64,000 bases of DNA, from positions 1 through 64,000 of the forward strand of contig JAJXUK010000007.1 in NCBI GenBank assembly GCA_021782915.1, written 5' to 3'. The translations under genes and the position numbers were made by a program. The notes beneath the pieces were generated by a model. That model made no database searches, was not told the DNA's origin, and saw only the letters and a program-made list of their open reading frames with translations. The DNA comes from Actinomycetes bacterium (GTDB lineage Bacteria; Actinomycetota; Acidimicrobiia; Acidimicrobiales; RAAP-2). Shown piece after piece: positions 1 through 9,578 of the stretch. How positions within the stretch are numbered: position 1 is the first letter of the stretch; every line of letters begins with the position of its first letter.

Positions 1-313
1 CGCGGGTGTGATGCAGATCGTCGCGATCACCGATCCCCTCCAGTTGGGGTTCGGGCGCGAGGCCCTGATCGGCATCCGCGTGCACGGTGACGTGCGTCTC
101 GTCGCCGACAAGATCGCCGCGATCGAGGAGGCCAACTACGTCGTGATGACGGCCGGCAGCTTCGACATCATCGCCGAGGTGATCGCCGTTGACGACGACG
201 CGCTCGTGCACCTGCTCAACGACTCGATCCGCTCCATCCCGGGCGTGACCGAGGTCGAGACCTTCCTGTACCTGAAACTCTCGAAACAAACCTATGCATG
301 GGGGACAAAATGA
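1..313 (+). CDS. Lrp/AsnC-family regulator, C-terminal (RAM) ligand-binding domain; 5' end outside window
   Basis: Open from window edge; ...GVTEVETFLYLKLSKQTYAWG typical of Lrp/AsnC C-terminal domain. Confidence 0.75.
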   Translation, partial: AGVMQIVAITDPLQLGFGREALIGIRVHGDVRLVADKIAAIEEANYVVMTAGSFDIIAEVIAVDDDALVHLLNDSIRSIPGVTEVETFLYLKLSKQTYAWGTK

Positions 314-1725
314 CCATCAACGAGATCATCTCGGACGGCATCGCCGTTTCGGATATGAACCACGAGAGCCATACGTTCTCGGAACGCGCCCGTCGACACC
401 TGTGGCTGCAGATGTCGCGCATGGGCTCGTACTCCGAAACCAACGAAGTGCCCATCATGGTGCGCGGCGAGGGCGTCTACGTCTACGACGCCAACGGCCA
501 GCGCTACTTCGACGGGCTCTCCGGGCTCTTCACCAACTCCCTGGGCCACGGACGCACCGACATTGGCCAGGCTGCCGCCAAGCAGATCGGTGAGCTCGGC
601 TTCTTCCCGCTGTGGACGTACGCGCACCCGCGGGCCATCGAGCTGGCCGAGAAGATCGCCAGCCTCACTCCCGGCGACCTCAACCGAGTCTTCTTCACCA
701 CCGGTGGCGGCGAAGCGGTCGAGAGCGCCTGGAAGCTGGCCCGCCAGTACCACCGCATCCGCGGCGAGCTGGATCGCTACAAGGTCATCAGCCGCGACGT
801 CGCCTACCACGGCACGACGATGGGTGCGCTGACCATCACGTCACTCGAGGGATACCGCAAGCCCTTCGAGCCGCTGGTGCCCGGAGCGATCAAGGTGCCG
901 ACGACGAACTTCTACCACGCGCCCGAGCACGCGAACGACTACGAGGCCTTCGGTCTCTGGTCGGCCAACCAGATTGAGGAGGCCATCCTGCGCGAGGGCC
1001 CCGAGACCGTCGCGGCGGTCTTCCTCGAGCCCGTGCAGAACGCCGGCGGCTGCTTCGTGCCGCCCCCGGGCTACTGGCAGCGGGTGCGCGAGATCTGCGA
1101 CCGCTACGGCGTGCTACTCGTCTCGGACGAGGTGATCTGCGGCTTCGGACGACTCGGCGAGTGGTTCGGCTCGATCAAGTACAACTACGTGCCCGACATC
1201 ATCACGGTGGCCAAGGGCATCACGGCCGGCTACGCCCCCCTGGGCGCCATGATCGTCTCGGACCGCGTCTACGAGCCCTTCCTGGGCGAGGACGCCTTCA
1301 TGCACGGCTTCACCTGGGCCGGACACCCGGTGTCGGCCGCGATCGCGCTCAAGACCCTCGAGATCATCGAGACCGAGGGCGTGCTGGAGAACGTGCGCTC
1401 CAACGAGGAGTACTTCAAGGCGGGCTTGGACAGCCTGCGCGAGGTGCCAATCGTGGGCGACGTTCGCGGCACCGGCTACTTCTGGGGCATCGAGCTGGTC
1501 AAGGACCAGCGCACCAAGGACACCTGGGTCGGCGAGGACGCCGAGCGGCTCCTGCGCGGCTACGTGTCGCCCGAGATGTTCCGCCGCGGGCTGATCTGCC
1601 GCTCGGACGACCGCGGGGACCCGGTCGTGCAGCTGGCACCGCCGCTCATCTCCACGCGTGAGCACATCGACTTCATGGTGGACACCCTGCGAGAGGTGTT
1701 CACCGGGGCCGCGAAGTTGGCGTAA
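298..1725 (+). CDS. Class III PLP-dependent aminotransferase (omega-amino acid/polyamine:pyruvate type); ATG at 310 is an alternative start
   Basis: 475-aa ORF; FTTGGGEAVESAWKLARQYH, VAYHGTTMGALTITS, SDEVICGFGRLGEWFG, AKGITAGYAPLGAM. Confidence 0.9.
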   Translation: MGDKMTINEIISDGIAVSDMNHESHTFSERARRHLWLQMSRMGSYSETNEVPIMVRGEGVYVYDANGQRYFDGLSGLFTNSLGHGRTDIGQAAAKQIGELGFFPLWTYAHPRAIELAEKIASLTPGDLNRVFFTTGGGEAVESAWKLARQYHRIRGELDRYKVISRDVAYHGTTMGALTITSLEGYRKPFEPLVPGAIKVPTTNFYHAPEHANDYEAFGLWSANQIEEAILREGPETVAAVFLEPVQNAGGCFVPPPGYWQRVREICDRYGVLLVSDEVICGFGRLGEWFGSIKYNYVPDIITVAKGITAGYAPLGAMIVSDRVYEPFLGEDAFMHGFTWAGHPVSAAIALKTLEIIETEGVLENVRSNEEYFKAGLDSLREVPIVGDVRGTGYFWGIELVKDQRTKDTWVGEDAERLLRGYVSPEMFRRGLICRSDDRGDPVVQLAPPLISTREHIDFMVDTLREVFTGAAKLA

Positions 1726-3113
1726 TGCTCCAGCCACCGCAGTCGCTGTGGTGGTCCGCCCTCGGCGACGTCACGCCGCGTGCGCCCCTCGAGGGTCACG
1801 CCGACGTCGACGTGGCCGTCGTCGGCGGCGGGTTCACCGGGCTCTGGACCGCACGTGAGCTGCTGCGACGCGACCCGTCGCTGCGCGTGAGCGTGCTCGA
1901 GGCGAACGTGTGCGGCTTCGGGGCCTCCGGACGCAACGGCGGCTGGGCCTCGGCTCTCTACCCGCAGTCGCCCGCGAGCGTCGTCACACGCTACGGCGAG
2001 GAGGCCTATCACCACCTGCGCCACGTGCTCCAGGACGCCGTGGCCGAGCTCGGGGCCGCCGCCGCGGCCGACGGCATCGACGCCGATGTGACGCAGGGTG
2101 GCATGCTCTACGCCGCACGCACCCACGCCCAGGAGCACCGACTGCGCGCCGAGATCGACGAGGCCCGTGCGCTCGGCGTGGGCGAGGCCGACCTCGCCTG
2201 GCTCGAGCCGGCGGCCTTTGACGAGCGCCTGGCGATCACCGGCGCGCGCGGGGGCACCTTCTCACCCCACTGCGCTCGCCTGCAGCCGGCCAAGCTGGTG
2301 CGGGGCCTCGCGCGCGTGGTGGAGGGACTCGGCGCACGGCTCTGCGAGGACTCGCGCGTCACGCGCATCACCCCGGCCCGCGGCAGACGCCGGGCCACCG
2401 TCGTCACGACCCGCGGATCGCTGCACGCCGACGTCGTCGTGCGCGCGACCGAGGGCTACACGCCGAGCCTGCCCGGGCTGCGCCGGCACGTCGCGCCGCT
2501 CTACTCGCTGATGGTGGCCACCGAGCCCCAGCCCGCCGCCTTCTGGGACCGCGTGGGCCTGGCCCGCTACGAGACCTTCGCCGACGCGCGCCAGGTGGTC
2601 ATCTACGGCCAGCGCACCGCCGACGACCGGCTGGCCTTCGGCGGGCGCGGCGCGCCCTATCACTTCGGCTCCACGGTCGAGCCGCGCTACGACCTTGACG
2701 AGGGCACCTTCGAACTACTCGGCCAGACCCTGCGCGAGCTCTTCCCCGACCTGAGTGGGACCATCACCCACCGCTGGGGCGGCCCCCTCGGCATGCCCCG
2801 GGACCACTCGCCCTTCGTGACCCTGGACCGCACCACGGGCCTGGGCGCGGCCGGCGGCTACACCGGTGACGGCGTGGTGCTCAGCCGAGTGTGCGCCAGC
2901 GCGCTCGCGGATCTGATCGTGGACCCCGGCGCGGACACCGTGCACACGCGCATGCCCTTCGTCCAGCACGTCACGCGCCCGTGGGAGTTCGAGCCCCTGC
3001 GCTGGATCGGCATCAACGTCGGGCTGAGCCTGGCCGGGGCGGCCGACCGGCGCGAGGCCACGGAAGGCACGCTGAGCCGGGCCAGCTCGCTGCTCGAGCG
3101 GCTCCTGCACTGA
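1725..3113 (+). CDS. FAD-dependent oxidoreductase (DadA/PuuB-like amine or amino acid oxidase)
   Basis: DVAVVGGGFTGLWTARELLRRDP Rossmann motif; GGYTGDGVVLSRVCASALADLI C-terminal motif; overlaps upstream aminotransferase. Confidence 0.88.
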   Translation: MLQPPQSLWWSALGDVTPRAPLEGHADVDVAVVGGGFTGLWTARELLRRDPSLRVSVLEANVCGFGASGRNGGWASALYPQSPASVVTRYGEEAYHHLRHVLQDAVAELGAAAAADGIDADVTQGGMLYAARTHAQEHRLRAEIDEARALGVGEADLAWLEPAAFDERLAITGARGGTFSPHCARLQPAKLVRGLARVVEGLGARLCEDSRVTRITPARGRRRATVVTTRGSLHADVVVRATEGYTPSLPGLRRHVAPLYSLMVATEPQPAAFWDRVGLARYETFADARQVVIYGQRTADDRLAFGGRGAPYHFGSTVEPRYDLDEGTFELLGQTLRELFPDLSGTITHRWGGPLGMPRDHSPFVTLDRTTGLGAAGGYTGDGVVLSRVCASALADLIVDPGADTVHTRMPFVQHVTRPWEFEPLRWIGINVGLSLAGAADRREATEGTLSRASSLLERLLH

Positions 3114-3114
3114 G

Positions 3115-3753
3115 CTATCTGAGGATGTTGACCGCGCGAGCGGCCACGACCGCGACGGTGACCAGGGACACCACTGCCTCGCTCGCGAAGAGCGCCTTGG
3201 CTCGCGCGCTCAGGGGCATCGCGTCGGCCGGAGCGAAGGACGAGCCGTTGGCGAAGGACGTGTAGAGGTAGTCCAGGAAGCGCGGCCGCCAGCCCGGCGG
3301 GGCCAGCGTGGGGTTCTCCATCTGCGGGAACTGCAGGTCGGCCCAGCCCCCACCCGCCGCGCGCCGGTGGGGTCCGCCGCGGTCGATCTCCCAGAACCAG
3401 ACGCCGAAGACGAGGACGTTGGTCAGCCAGATCGAGATCGCCGAGTACACGAGCTGGCGCCCGGCGGTCACGTTGGTGTTCAGCAGGTCGTGCACCAGCA
3501 GGGTCAGCGACAGCACGTTGGCCACGCTCACCAGGGCAATGAGCGACAGGGTCAGCACCCGGACCGACGGGGACTCATTGGGATGGCGGTGGCGTCGCAG
3601 TGAGAGTGGGACCAGGGCCAGGGTGATGAGGATGGGCAGCAGCCAGCGCGGGCCCACCACCAGGCGCTCCGGCAGCGCGAGGTTGAGCCCCAAGCAGACC
3701 AGCAGGGCCACCGAGGCGGGCCAGCGCGGTTCGGGCGAGGGCTCGCCGGTCAC
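3115..3753 (-). CDS. DUF1345-like membrane protein
   Basis: 212-aa multi-TM ORF with FLDYLYTSFANGSSFAPAD. Confidence 0.65.
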   Translation of the reverse strand: MTGEPSPEPRWPASVALLVCLGLNLALPERLVVGPRWLLPILITLALVPLSLRRHRHPNESPSVRVLTLSLIALVSVANVLSLTLLVHDLLNTNVTAGRQLVYSAISIWLTNVLVFGVWFWEIDRGGPHRRAAGGGWADLQFPQMENPTLAPPGWRPRFLDYLYTSFANGSSFAPADAMPLSARAKALFASEAVVSLVTVAVVAARAVNILR

Positions 3754-3755
3754 AC

Positions 3756-4559
3756 TCAGTTGAGTTGGAGCTGACCGAGAGACGAGAAGGCCCCCGGGCT
3801 GAGCATGCCCCCCAGCGGCGAGCCACCGAGGAGTCGCTTGAGGCCCAGCGGGCCGAGGGGCGTCACCGCGGACGCCGGAGGCGCGACGACGTGGGCGGAG
3901 CGGTTGTAGGACAGCACGCTCATCGTGATCGAGGCGTCCGAGTGCGCCGTGTGGACCTCGATGCTCGCGCCCACCAGCTCGCCCTGGCTGCCGGTCGTGA
4001 TCGACAGCGTCACCGCACCCTGACGTGGCAGCACTCCCGCAAGGGCCCCGGGCGCGTAGAGGACCATGTGGTGGCGCCGGAAGGTGTACGTGGTCAGGTA
4101 GCCCGAGTGACTGACGGACTTCGAGTCAAAGCCGCTGATGAGCGAGATGTCCGGCTTGGTCATCTCCAGGGAGATCCCGTAGAGGGAGGGCTGCGAGGAC
4201 GCCAGGGCGAGCCACGACTTGCCCGTCACCGAACTCAGGTTCGCCAGGCCCAGGTACAGGTGGTGCTCCACCAGGCGCACGTTGACGCTCAGGTCCGACA
4301 GGGCCAGCGGAACGTTGAGTCTCCCGCTGAGTGAGTCGGTGACGAAGTTGAGAGCGACGTCACCGGTCACCTGGTAGCCCTGACGCGCCGAGATCGCCAG
4401 GTGCACCTCGGCCGAGCGCGGCGGAAAGCCGTTGAGCGCGAGCGGATCGCGCACCCGCGAGCCCGGGTTCGAGTCCGTGGCCGCGAGCACGACCCCCGTG
4501 ACCGTCAGGCCCCCGGCTAGCAGGCTGAGAAGGAGGGCTCCAATCCGCGAACGCGTCAC
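3756..4559 (-). CDS. Hypothetical secreted/membrane-anchored protein
   Basis: 267-aa ORF with N-terminal signal/TM segment, adjacent to the preceding ORF. Confidence 0.6.
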   Translation of the reverse strand: MTRSRIGALLLSLLAGGLTVTGVVLAATDSNPGSRVRDPLALNGFPPRSAEVHLAISARQGYQVTGDVALNFVTDSLSGRLNVPLALSDLSVNVRLVEHHLYLGLANLSSVTGKSWLALASSQPSLYGISLEMTKPDISLISGFDSKSVSHSGYLTTYTFRRHHMVLYAPGALAGVLPRQGAVTLSITTGSQGELVGASIEVHTAHSDASITMSVLSYNRSAHVVAPPASAVTPLGPLGLKRLLGGSPLGGMLSPGAFSSLGQLQLN

Positions 4560-4568
4560 CCCGTCACC

Positions 4569-5576
4569 CTACCGGGCGAGGTTCGCCCCGACTCCATCGG
4601 GCGCGCGCAGGGGTTCGCCGAGCAACTCGAGGAGCAACTCGTGCGCGATGTTGCGCCCGCTGGCGATGAAGCCGACTCGCTCGACGTGCGCGCCCACGAG
4701 ACCCGTGGCGATCGCGGCGTAGGCCGTCGTGGCCGATCCCTCCAGCACGACGCCATTGGTCTCGGCGCACTCGCGCACCCCCGCGCGGATCTCCACCTCG
4801 GGCACCAGCACCAGCTGAACGCCGTGCGCGGCGATGATCGCGTTGGTCACCGCTCCCTCGTCCCCGCCACCGGCCAGCCCATCGGCGATCGTCGGACGGT
4901 GCGCGACCTGGGACATCGGCACCCCGCGCAGCACGTGGTACAGCGCGGCGCTCTCCTCGGGCTGCACGCCGGTGACGCCCACGTCGGCGCGCGAGAGGGC
5001 CTCACGCGCGATGAGCACCCCGGACAGCAGCCCGCCGCCGCCCACCGGCACGACGAGGTGCTCCAGATCCGGCGCCTGGGCGATCATCTCCTCGAAGACG
5101 GTGGCCTGCCCGGCGATGACGTCGGGATCGTTGAAGGGCGAGATGTAGTGCAGCGAGCGAGTCAGGGCCAGGTCCTTGGCGTGAGCCTGGGCCTCGTCGT
5201 AGCTCGAGCCGTGCTGGATGAGCTCGATCTCGTAGCGGCGCAGCTTGGCCACCTTGGCCGCCGAGGCGTTCGCCGGCACGACGACCGTGGCACGGACCCC
5301 CAGCAGGCTCGAGGCGTGCGCGATACCCAGGCCGTGGTTGCCCGCCGAGGACGTGATCACGGCGCCGCTCGGATCGGCCCGGTGCGCCGCGCTGATGGCC
5401 GCCAGGGCCCCGCGCACCTTGAACGAGCCGGTGACCTGCAGACTCTCGAGCTTGGCGTAGACGCGCCGTCCCCTCACGAGCATCGGCACCGTCGGCGTCG
5501 GGCTCAGGTACGTGGCGATGACCCGACGAGCCAGGGCGAGTTGTTCGGTCGTGGGGGGCGTAACGGGCTCCGGCAT
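4569..5576 (-). CDS. Threonine/serine ammonia-lyase-like PLP enzyme
   Basis: GSFKVRGALAAI, TSSAGNHGLGIAHA, VPVGGGGLLSG; start chosen at MPEPVTPP inside ORF 4569..5711. Confidence 0.85.
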   Translation of the reverse strand: MPEPVTPPTTEQLALARRVIATYLSPTPTVPMLVRGRRVYAKLESLQVTGSFKVRGALAAISAAHRADPSGAVITSSAGNHGLGIAHASSLLGVRATVVVPANASAAKVAKLRRYEIELIQHGSSYDEAQAHAKDLALTRSLHYISPFNDPDVIAGQATVFEEMIAQAPDLEHLVVPVGGGGLLSGVLIAREALSRADVGVTGVQPEESAALYHVLRGVPMSQVAHRPTIADGLAGGGDEGAVTNAIIAAHGVQLVLVPEVEIRAGVRECAETNGVVLEGSATTAYAAIATGLVGAHVERVGFIASGRNIAHELLLELLGEPLRAPDGVGANLAR

Positions 5577-5646
5577 GGCGTTCTCCGTCGCGTACCTTAG
5601 CCGTGGGTGGCGCGCTGGCCCCTGCACTCGCCGGTAACGTCGGCCC

Positions 5647-6213
5647 GTGTCGTCCGTCCTCGTCGAGCTCGCCGTCGCCGTCGGCGCCTTCGTCGGCACG
5701 ATGATCGACAACTACTTCGCCTTCGCCGGGCAACTGGCCATCTCGGCGCCGGAGCGACATCGCGGGCTCGCCTGGGCCCAGGCCACCGGGGTGGCGGGAC
5801 TGGTCGTCGTCGCGGCGACTCTGGCCTACGCCCTGACGAACGTGCCCCTGCGCGCGGTCGGGCTCCTGGCCCTGGCCCCGTGGCTGCTCGGACTGCACGC
5901 GTGGCGTCACCGCGACGACACCACCGCAGAGCCACGACGGCGGGGCCAGGTGACGACGTTTCTGACGACGTTCGCCCTCGGCGGGGACAACCTCGCCGTG
6001 TGGGCGCCCCTGCTGCGTGCCGCGGCTCCGGCGCGCGCCGCGCTGAGCATCGTCGCCTTCGCCGTGTGCGAGGTGGGCTTCGTCGTCTCCGCGCGGACGC
6101 TGGCGGGCCACCCACGCGTCGTCGCCTGGGGCCAACGCCAGGGACGACGTCTCGTGCCCCTCGTCTACGGCCTGCTCGGCGTGGCGATCCTCCTGGAGTG
6201 CCACACGCTCTAG
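5647..6213 (+). CDS. CadD-like cadmium resistance transporter family membrane protein
   Basis: 188-aa multi-TM ORF with GTMIDNYFAF N-terminus; GTG start. Confidence 0.6.
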   Translation: MSSVLVELAVAVGAFVGTMIDNYFAFAGQLAISAPERHRGLAWAQATGVAGLVVVAATLAYALTNVPLRAVGLLALAPWLLGLHAWRHRDDTTAEPRRRGQVTTFLTTFALGGDNLAVWAPLLRAAAPARAALSIVAFAVCEVGFVVSARTLAGHPRVVAWGQRQGRRLVPLVYGLLGVAILLECHTL

Positions 6214-6240
6214 GTCGGGCCCACCACTAACCTGCTGTAA

Positions 6241-7398
6241 ATGTCCACATCGCCCGAGCAGACGCTGCGGCGCCTCACGGTGGTGGTCGCACTGCAGTGG
6301 ACGGGCTCGACGCTGGGCCTGCCCCTGCTGCCGCTCTTCCTCGAGCACCGCGGGGGCACGCCGAGCCTGATCGGCTTCATCCAGGCCTCATTCTTCATCG
6401 CGGGCATGGCGACGCAGTTCCTCGCGGGGCACTTCGCCGACCGCTTCGGTCGCCGACGCATCGCCGTCGGCGGGCTCATTCTCTACGGCGTGGCGTCCAT
6501 GACGTTCCTGCTGCCCCTGCACGCGGCGTGGTTCATCGGCACTCGCGCTCTGCAGGGCATCGCCGCGAGCACCTTCGAGGTGGCCGCGCTCTCGGCCGTG
6601 TCCTCACTCTTTCCCGAGGCGCGCCGCGGCGCGGCGGTCTCGCGAATCCTGGCCGCTCAGCTCTTCGGCGTCGCGGCCGGGCCGATGCTCGGCGCCGTGG
6701 TGGACGTGAACCAGTTGGCGTGGGCGTTCTTCGTCACCGGGCTGCTGAGCCTGGGGGCCGCCGTGCGCTCGAGTCGACTGGACCTCGGGACCTCGCACGA
6801 CCCCGACGCGCCCCTGCCAGACCTGCAGTGGTCACGCCAGCTGATCGGCTCGCTGATCGCCAGCGCGACCGTCGGGCTGGCGACCGGGGTCTACGAGGCC
6901 TGCTGGACACTCCTGATGCACGCGCACCACGCGACGAACCTGCAGGTGCGACTCAGCTGGACGATGTTCGCGGTGCCGTGGGTGGCCCTGAGCCGCGTGG
7001 GCGGCTGGCTGGCCGATCACGCCAATCGCCGCGTGATCGTCTTCGTGGGGCTGCTCAACGTGGCCTTCTTCCTCGGCCTGTACCCGCACATCCACAACAA
7101 CGTGCTCCTGCTCAGCCTGGGCTCGGTCGAGGCGATCGCCACGTCGCTGTCCATGCCCTCCATCGCCTCGATGCTCACCCAGGGCGCCCACGACCGCGAG
7201 CTCAGCCGGCGCCAGGGCCTCTACTCGACGTCCAGCACCGCCGCGCTCGCCCTGTCGGCCGGCGCGTCAGGCGTGCTCTTCTCCCACGGGCCCGCGATCC
7301 CCTTCACGCTGGTGGCCCTGAGCTCGGCCGCGCTCGGCCTGGTCGCCCAGCTCTGGTGGCGAGACGTGCCCGGGCGCGTCTCGACCCCGACTACTTGA
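6241..7398 (+). CDS. MFS transporter
   Basis: ~12 TM; GHFADRFGRRRIAVGG motif. Confidence 0.85.
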   Translation: MSTSPEQTLRRLTVVVALQWTGSTLGLPLLPLFLEHRGGTPSLIGFIQASFFIAGMATQFLAGHFADRFGRRRIAVGGLILYGVASMTFLLPLHAAWFIGTRALQGIAASTFEVAALSAVSSLFPEARRGAAVSRILAAQLFGVAAGPMLGAVVDVNQLAWAFFVTGLLSLGAAVRSSRLDLGTSHDPDAPLPDLQWSRQLIGSLIASATVGLATGVYEACWTLLMHAHHATNLQVRLSWTMFAVPWVALSRVGGWLADHANRRVIVFVGLLNVAFFLGLYPHIHNNVLLLSLGSVEAIATSLSMPSIASMLTQGAHDRELSRRQGLYSTSSTAALALSAGASGVLFSHGPAIPFTLVALSSAALGLVAQLWWRDVPGRVSTPTT

Positions 7399-9289
7399 CC
7401 CAGATCTGGTCCCAGCGCGTCGAGCCGCCGTCGGGGTTCAAGCAGCGCGTCGTGCCGTCACCGGCGGTCGCGTAGGCCCAGTTCTGCACACTGGTGCGCG
7501 CCGCCCAGCCGGTGACCAGCGTCGTGAGGAAGAAGTACGGCAGGTCCTGGGCGAAGCGGGAGTTCACCAGCGCCCAGGCCGCCTTCTGCACCGCGCTGTA
7601 GGGCTTGGCGGCCAGCGCGCGAAGCATGGCGCCCTCCACCTTCGGATCGGCCTGGTGCGCGAAGTTCACCGCGCCAGCGATGTAGGTGCCCGCGGGCAGG
7701 GCGCTCAGGCCGAGTCCGCCCTGGGCCAGGGGCAGGGTCGCCGGCTGGGAGTTGAACCAGACGTAATTCAGCGACGGGTCCACTCCGCCGAACTGGTTCC
7801 ACGATGAGCAGTCGAACTCGCCCAGGATCACGTTCTGGATCAGCTGGGACTGGTTCGAGGGCCGGGGCGTCACGCTGATGCCGATCGCGCCGAGCTGCTG
7901 CTGAACGTAGGCGAAGAGACGCTGCTCGGACGAGGAGCCCGAGACGATGTCCAGCACGAAGCCGACGCTGGACACCTTGTTCTTCGCCTTGTAGGCGTCC
8001 ACCAGCGTCTTGGCCTTCTTCGGGTTGTAGGCCGGATAGTGCGGGTTGCGGTAGTAGGGCGACGCCTTGCGGTAGACGCCGTCGGCCACCGCGCCCACGC
8101 CGCCGTAGATCACCTTCTGGAACGTGGTGCGGTTGATCGCCATGGCGCAGGCCTGGCGGATCGTCGGGTCGTTGAGCACCGGGCTGAGCTTGGTGTTCCA
8201 GTTCAGCGTCGACGGGTCCACGGCGCCCTTGGTACCCATCCAGTCGGCCAGCTGGACCTGCTGGGGCACGGCCTGGCCCTGCATGAGGTACGACAGCGCC
8301 CCGGGGACCCCGGCACCGGCGAACTCGCCGGCCCAGGCGAAGTACTGATTCATCGTTCCCGTGGTGTTGACGATGAGACAGTTCACCGATGGGTCGAGCG
8401 GATCGTGCACGTCGGTGCGATACGAGATGCCCTTCATGCTCTTGAGAGCCGCGATGCTCGCTCCGTCCTGGGTCAGGATCATGTCGACCTGGCCCGACTG
8501 CAGGGCCTGGTTGCGCGTGGGGTCGTCGGGAATCGTGTGGAACGTGATGCCATCCAGATAGGGCAGCTGGCGCCCGTGCGCGTCGGCGCGCCAGTAGTTC
8601 TTGTTGCGCTTGAACACCGACTGGTATCCGACCTGCCACGAGCTCACCACGAAGGGGCCGGTGCCGATGGGGTTGCCGGAGTAGCCACTGACCAGTGAGC
8701 TCGGGTGAGCCATGTAGCAGGTCTGCTGCTCGCACAGGGCGCTGATCGGGAACGTCGAAAAGGGGATCACGAGGCTGAAGAGCACGGTGTAGGAATCGAC
8801 CTTGCTCACCTTGGCGATGATCGGTCGGATGGCGGTGCCCACGGTGGGGTCCGCCGCGGCGGCCTGGAAGTTGGCCACCACGATGTCGGCGTTGAATGGG
8901 TCGCCGTTGGAGAAGGTCACGCCCTGGCGCAGTTTGACGGTCCAGGCCGAGTAGTTCGCGTTGGGCGTGGCCGACAGGGCCAGCATGGGCACCCAGGTCT
9001 TGCCGTTGGCCGCGGCCACGAAGAGCGCGTCGTAGAGGGCGTTGGCCACGCAGAAGCCCGAGTCGTCCATCTTGCCCTGGGCCCCGTTGAAGTTGTGATA
9101 GTTCGGCACGTCCGAGACCAGCCCGACGCGCAGCGTCCCACCCATCTTCGGCTTGCCCAGGTTGACGCCCACGACCTGGTTGGCGGCCTCGGCCACCATC
9201 GAGTCGACCAGCGTGCTAGCCATCGCCACGCCACCCACGGTGGCCGCCGAGTGCGTCAGAAACGTACGACGGTCCAAGGTCGCCGCCAT
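7391..9289 (-). CDS. ABC transporter substrate-binding protein, family 5 (peptide/nickel type)
   Basis: Tat-like RRTFLTHSAATVGG signal; SBP_bac_5 features (GTGPFVVSSWQVG...). Confidence 0.85.
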   Translation of the reverse strand: MAATLDRRTFLTHSAATVGGVAMASTLVDSMVAEAANQVVGVNLGKPKMGGTLRVGLVSDVPNYHNFNGAQGKMDDSGFCVANALYDALFVAAANGKTWVPMLALSATPNANYSAWTVKLRQGVTFSNGDPFNADIVVANFQAAAADPTVGTAIRPIIAKVSKVDSYTVLFSLVIPFSTFPISALCEQQTCYMAHPSSLVSGYSGNPIGTGPFVVSSWQVGYQSVFKRNKNYWRADAHGRQLPYLDGITFHTIPDDPTRNQALQSGQVDMILTQDGASIAALKSMKGISYRTDVHDPLDPSVNCLIVNTTGTMNQYFAWAGEFAGAGVPGALSYLMQGQAVPQQVQLADWMGTKGAVDPSTLNWNTKLSPVLNDPTIRQACAMAINRTTFQKVIYGGVGAVADGVYRKASPYYRNPHYPAYNPKKAKTLVDAYKAKNKVSSVGFVLDIVSGSSSEQRLFAYVQQQLGAIGISVTPRPSNQSQLIQNVILGEFDCSSWNQFGGVDPSLNYVWFNSQPATLPLAQGGLGLSALPAGTYIAGAVNFAHQADPKVEGAMLRALAAKPYSAVQKAAWALVNSRFAQDLPYFFLTTLVTGWAARTSVQNWAYATAGDGTTRCLNPDGGSTRWDQIWVK

Positions 9290-9454
9290 GATCCCCCACT
9301 TCCCCGAGAGCCAGCCCCCCTGGCTCTCCATGCGCGCAACTTAGCAAGAAGTTCCCGACGCAAACGGCAGGGCCACGAGTTTCCTGAGACCTCCCTAGGT
9401 GACCCGCACGGCGCGCCGGAAAGCCCAGTGCCGAAGGCCCCGAAAGATTTCACG

Positions 9455-9475
9455 CGGTCGAAACGATTTCGACCG
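9455..9475. promoter_or_regulatory. Perfect 9-bp inverted repeat CGGTCGAAA-CGA-TTTCGACCG in divergent intergenic region
   Basis: Read directly; lies between divergent starts at 9289 (-) and 9579 (+). Confidence 0.5.
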
Positions 9476-9578
9476 ATCCTCCCGGCTCGAGCCCGGTCGA
9501 TCCGGCAGACTGATGCCGTGCGGCGAGCCCCTCACGGAGTCGCACAGATGACGACATCTATTAGGGAGGACCACGACA

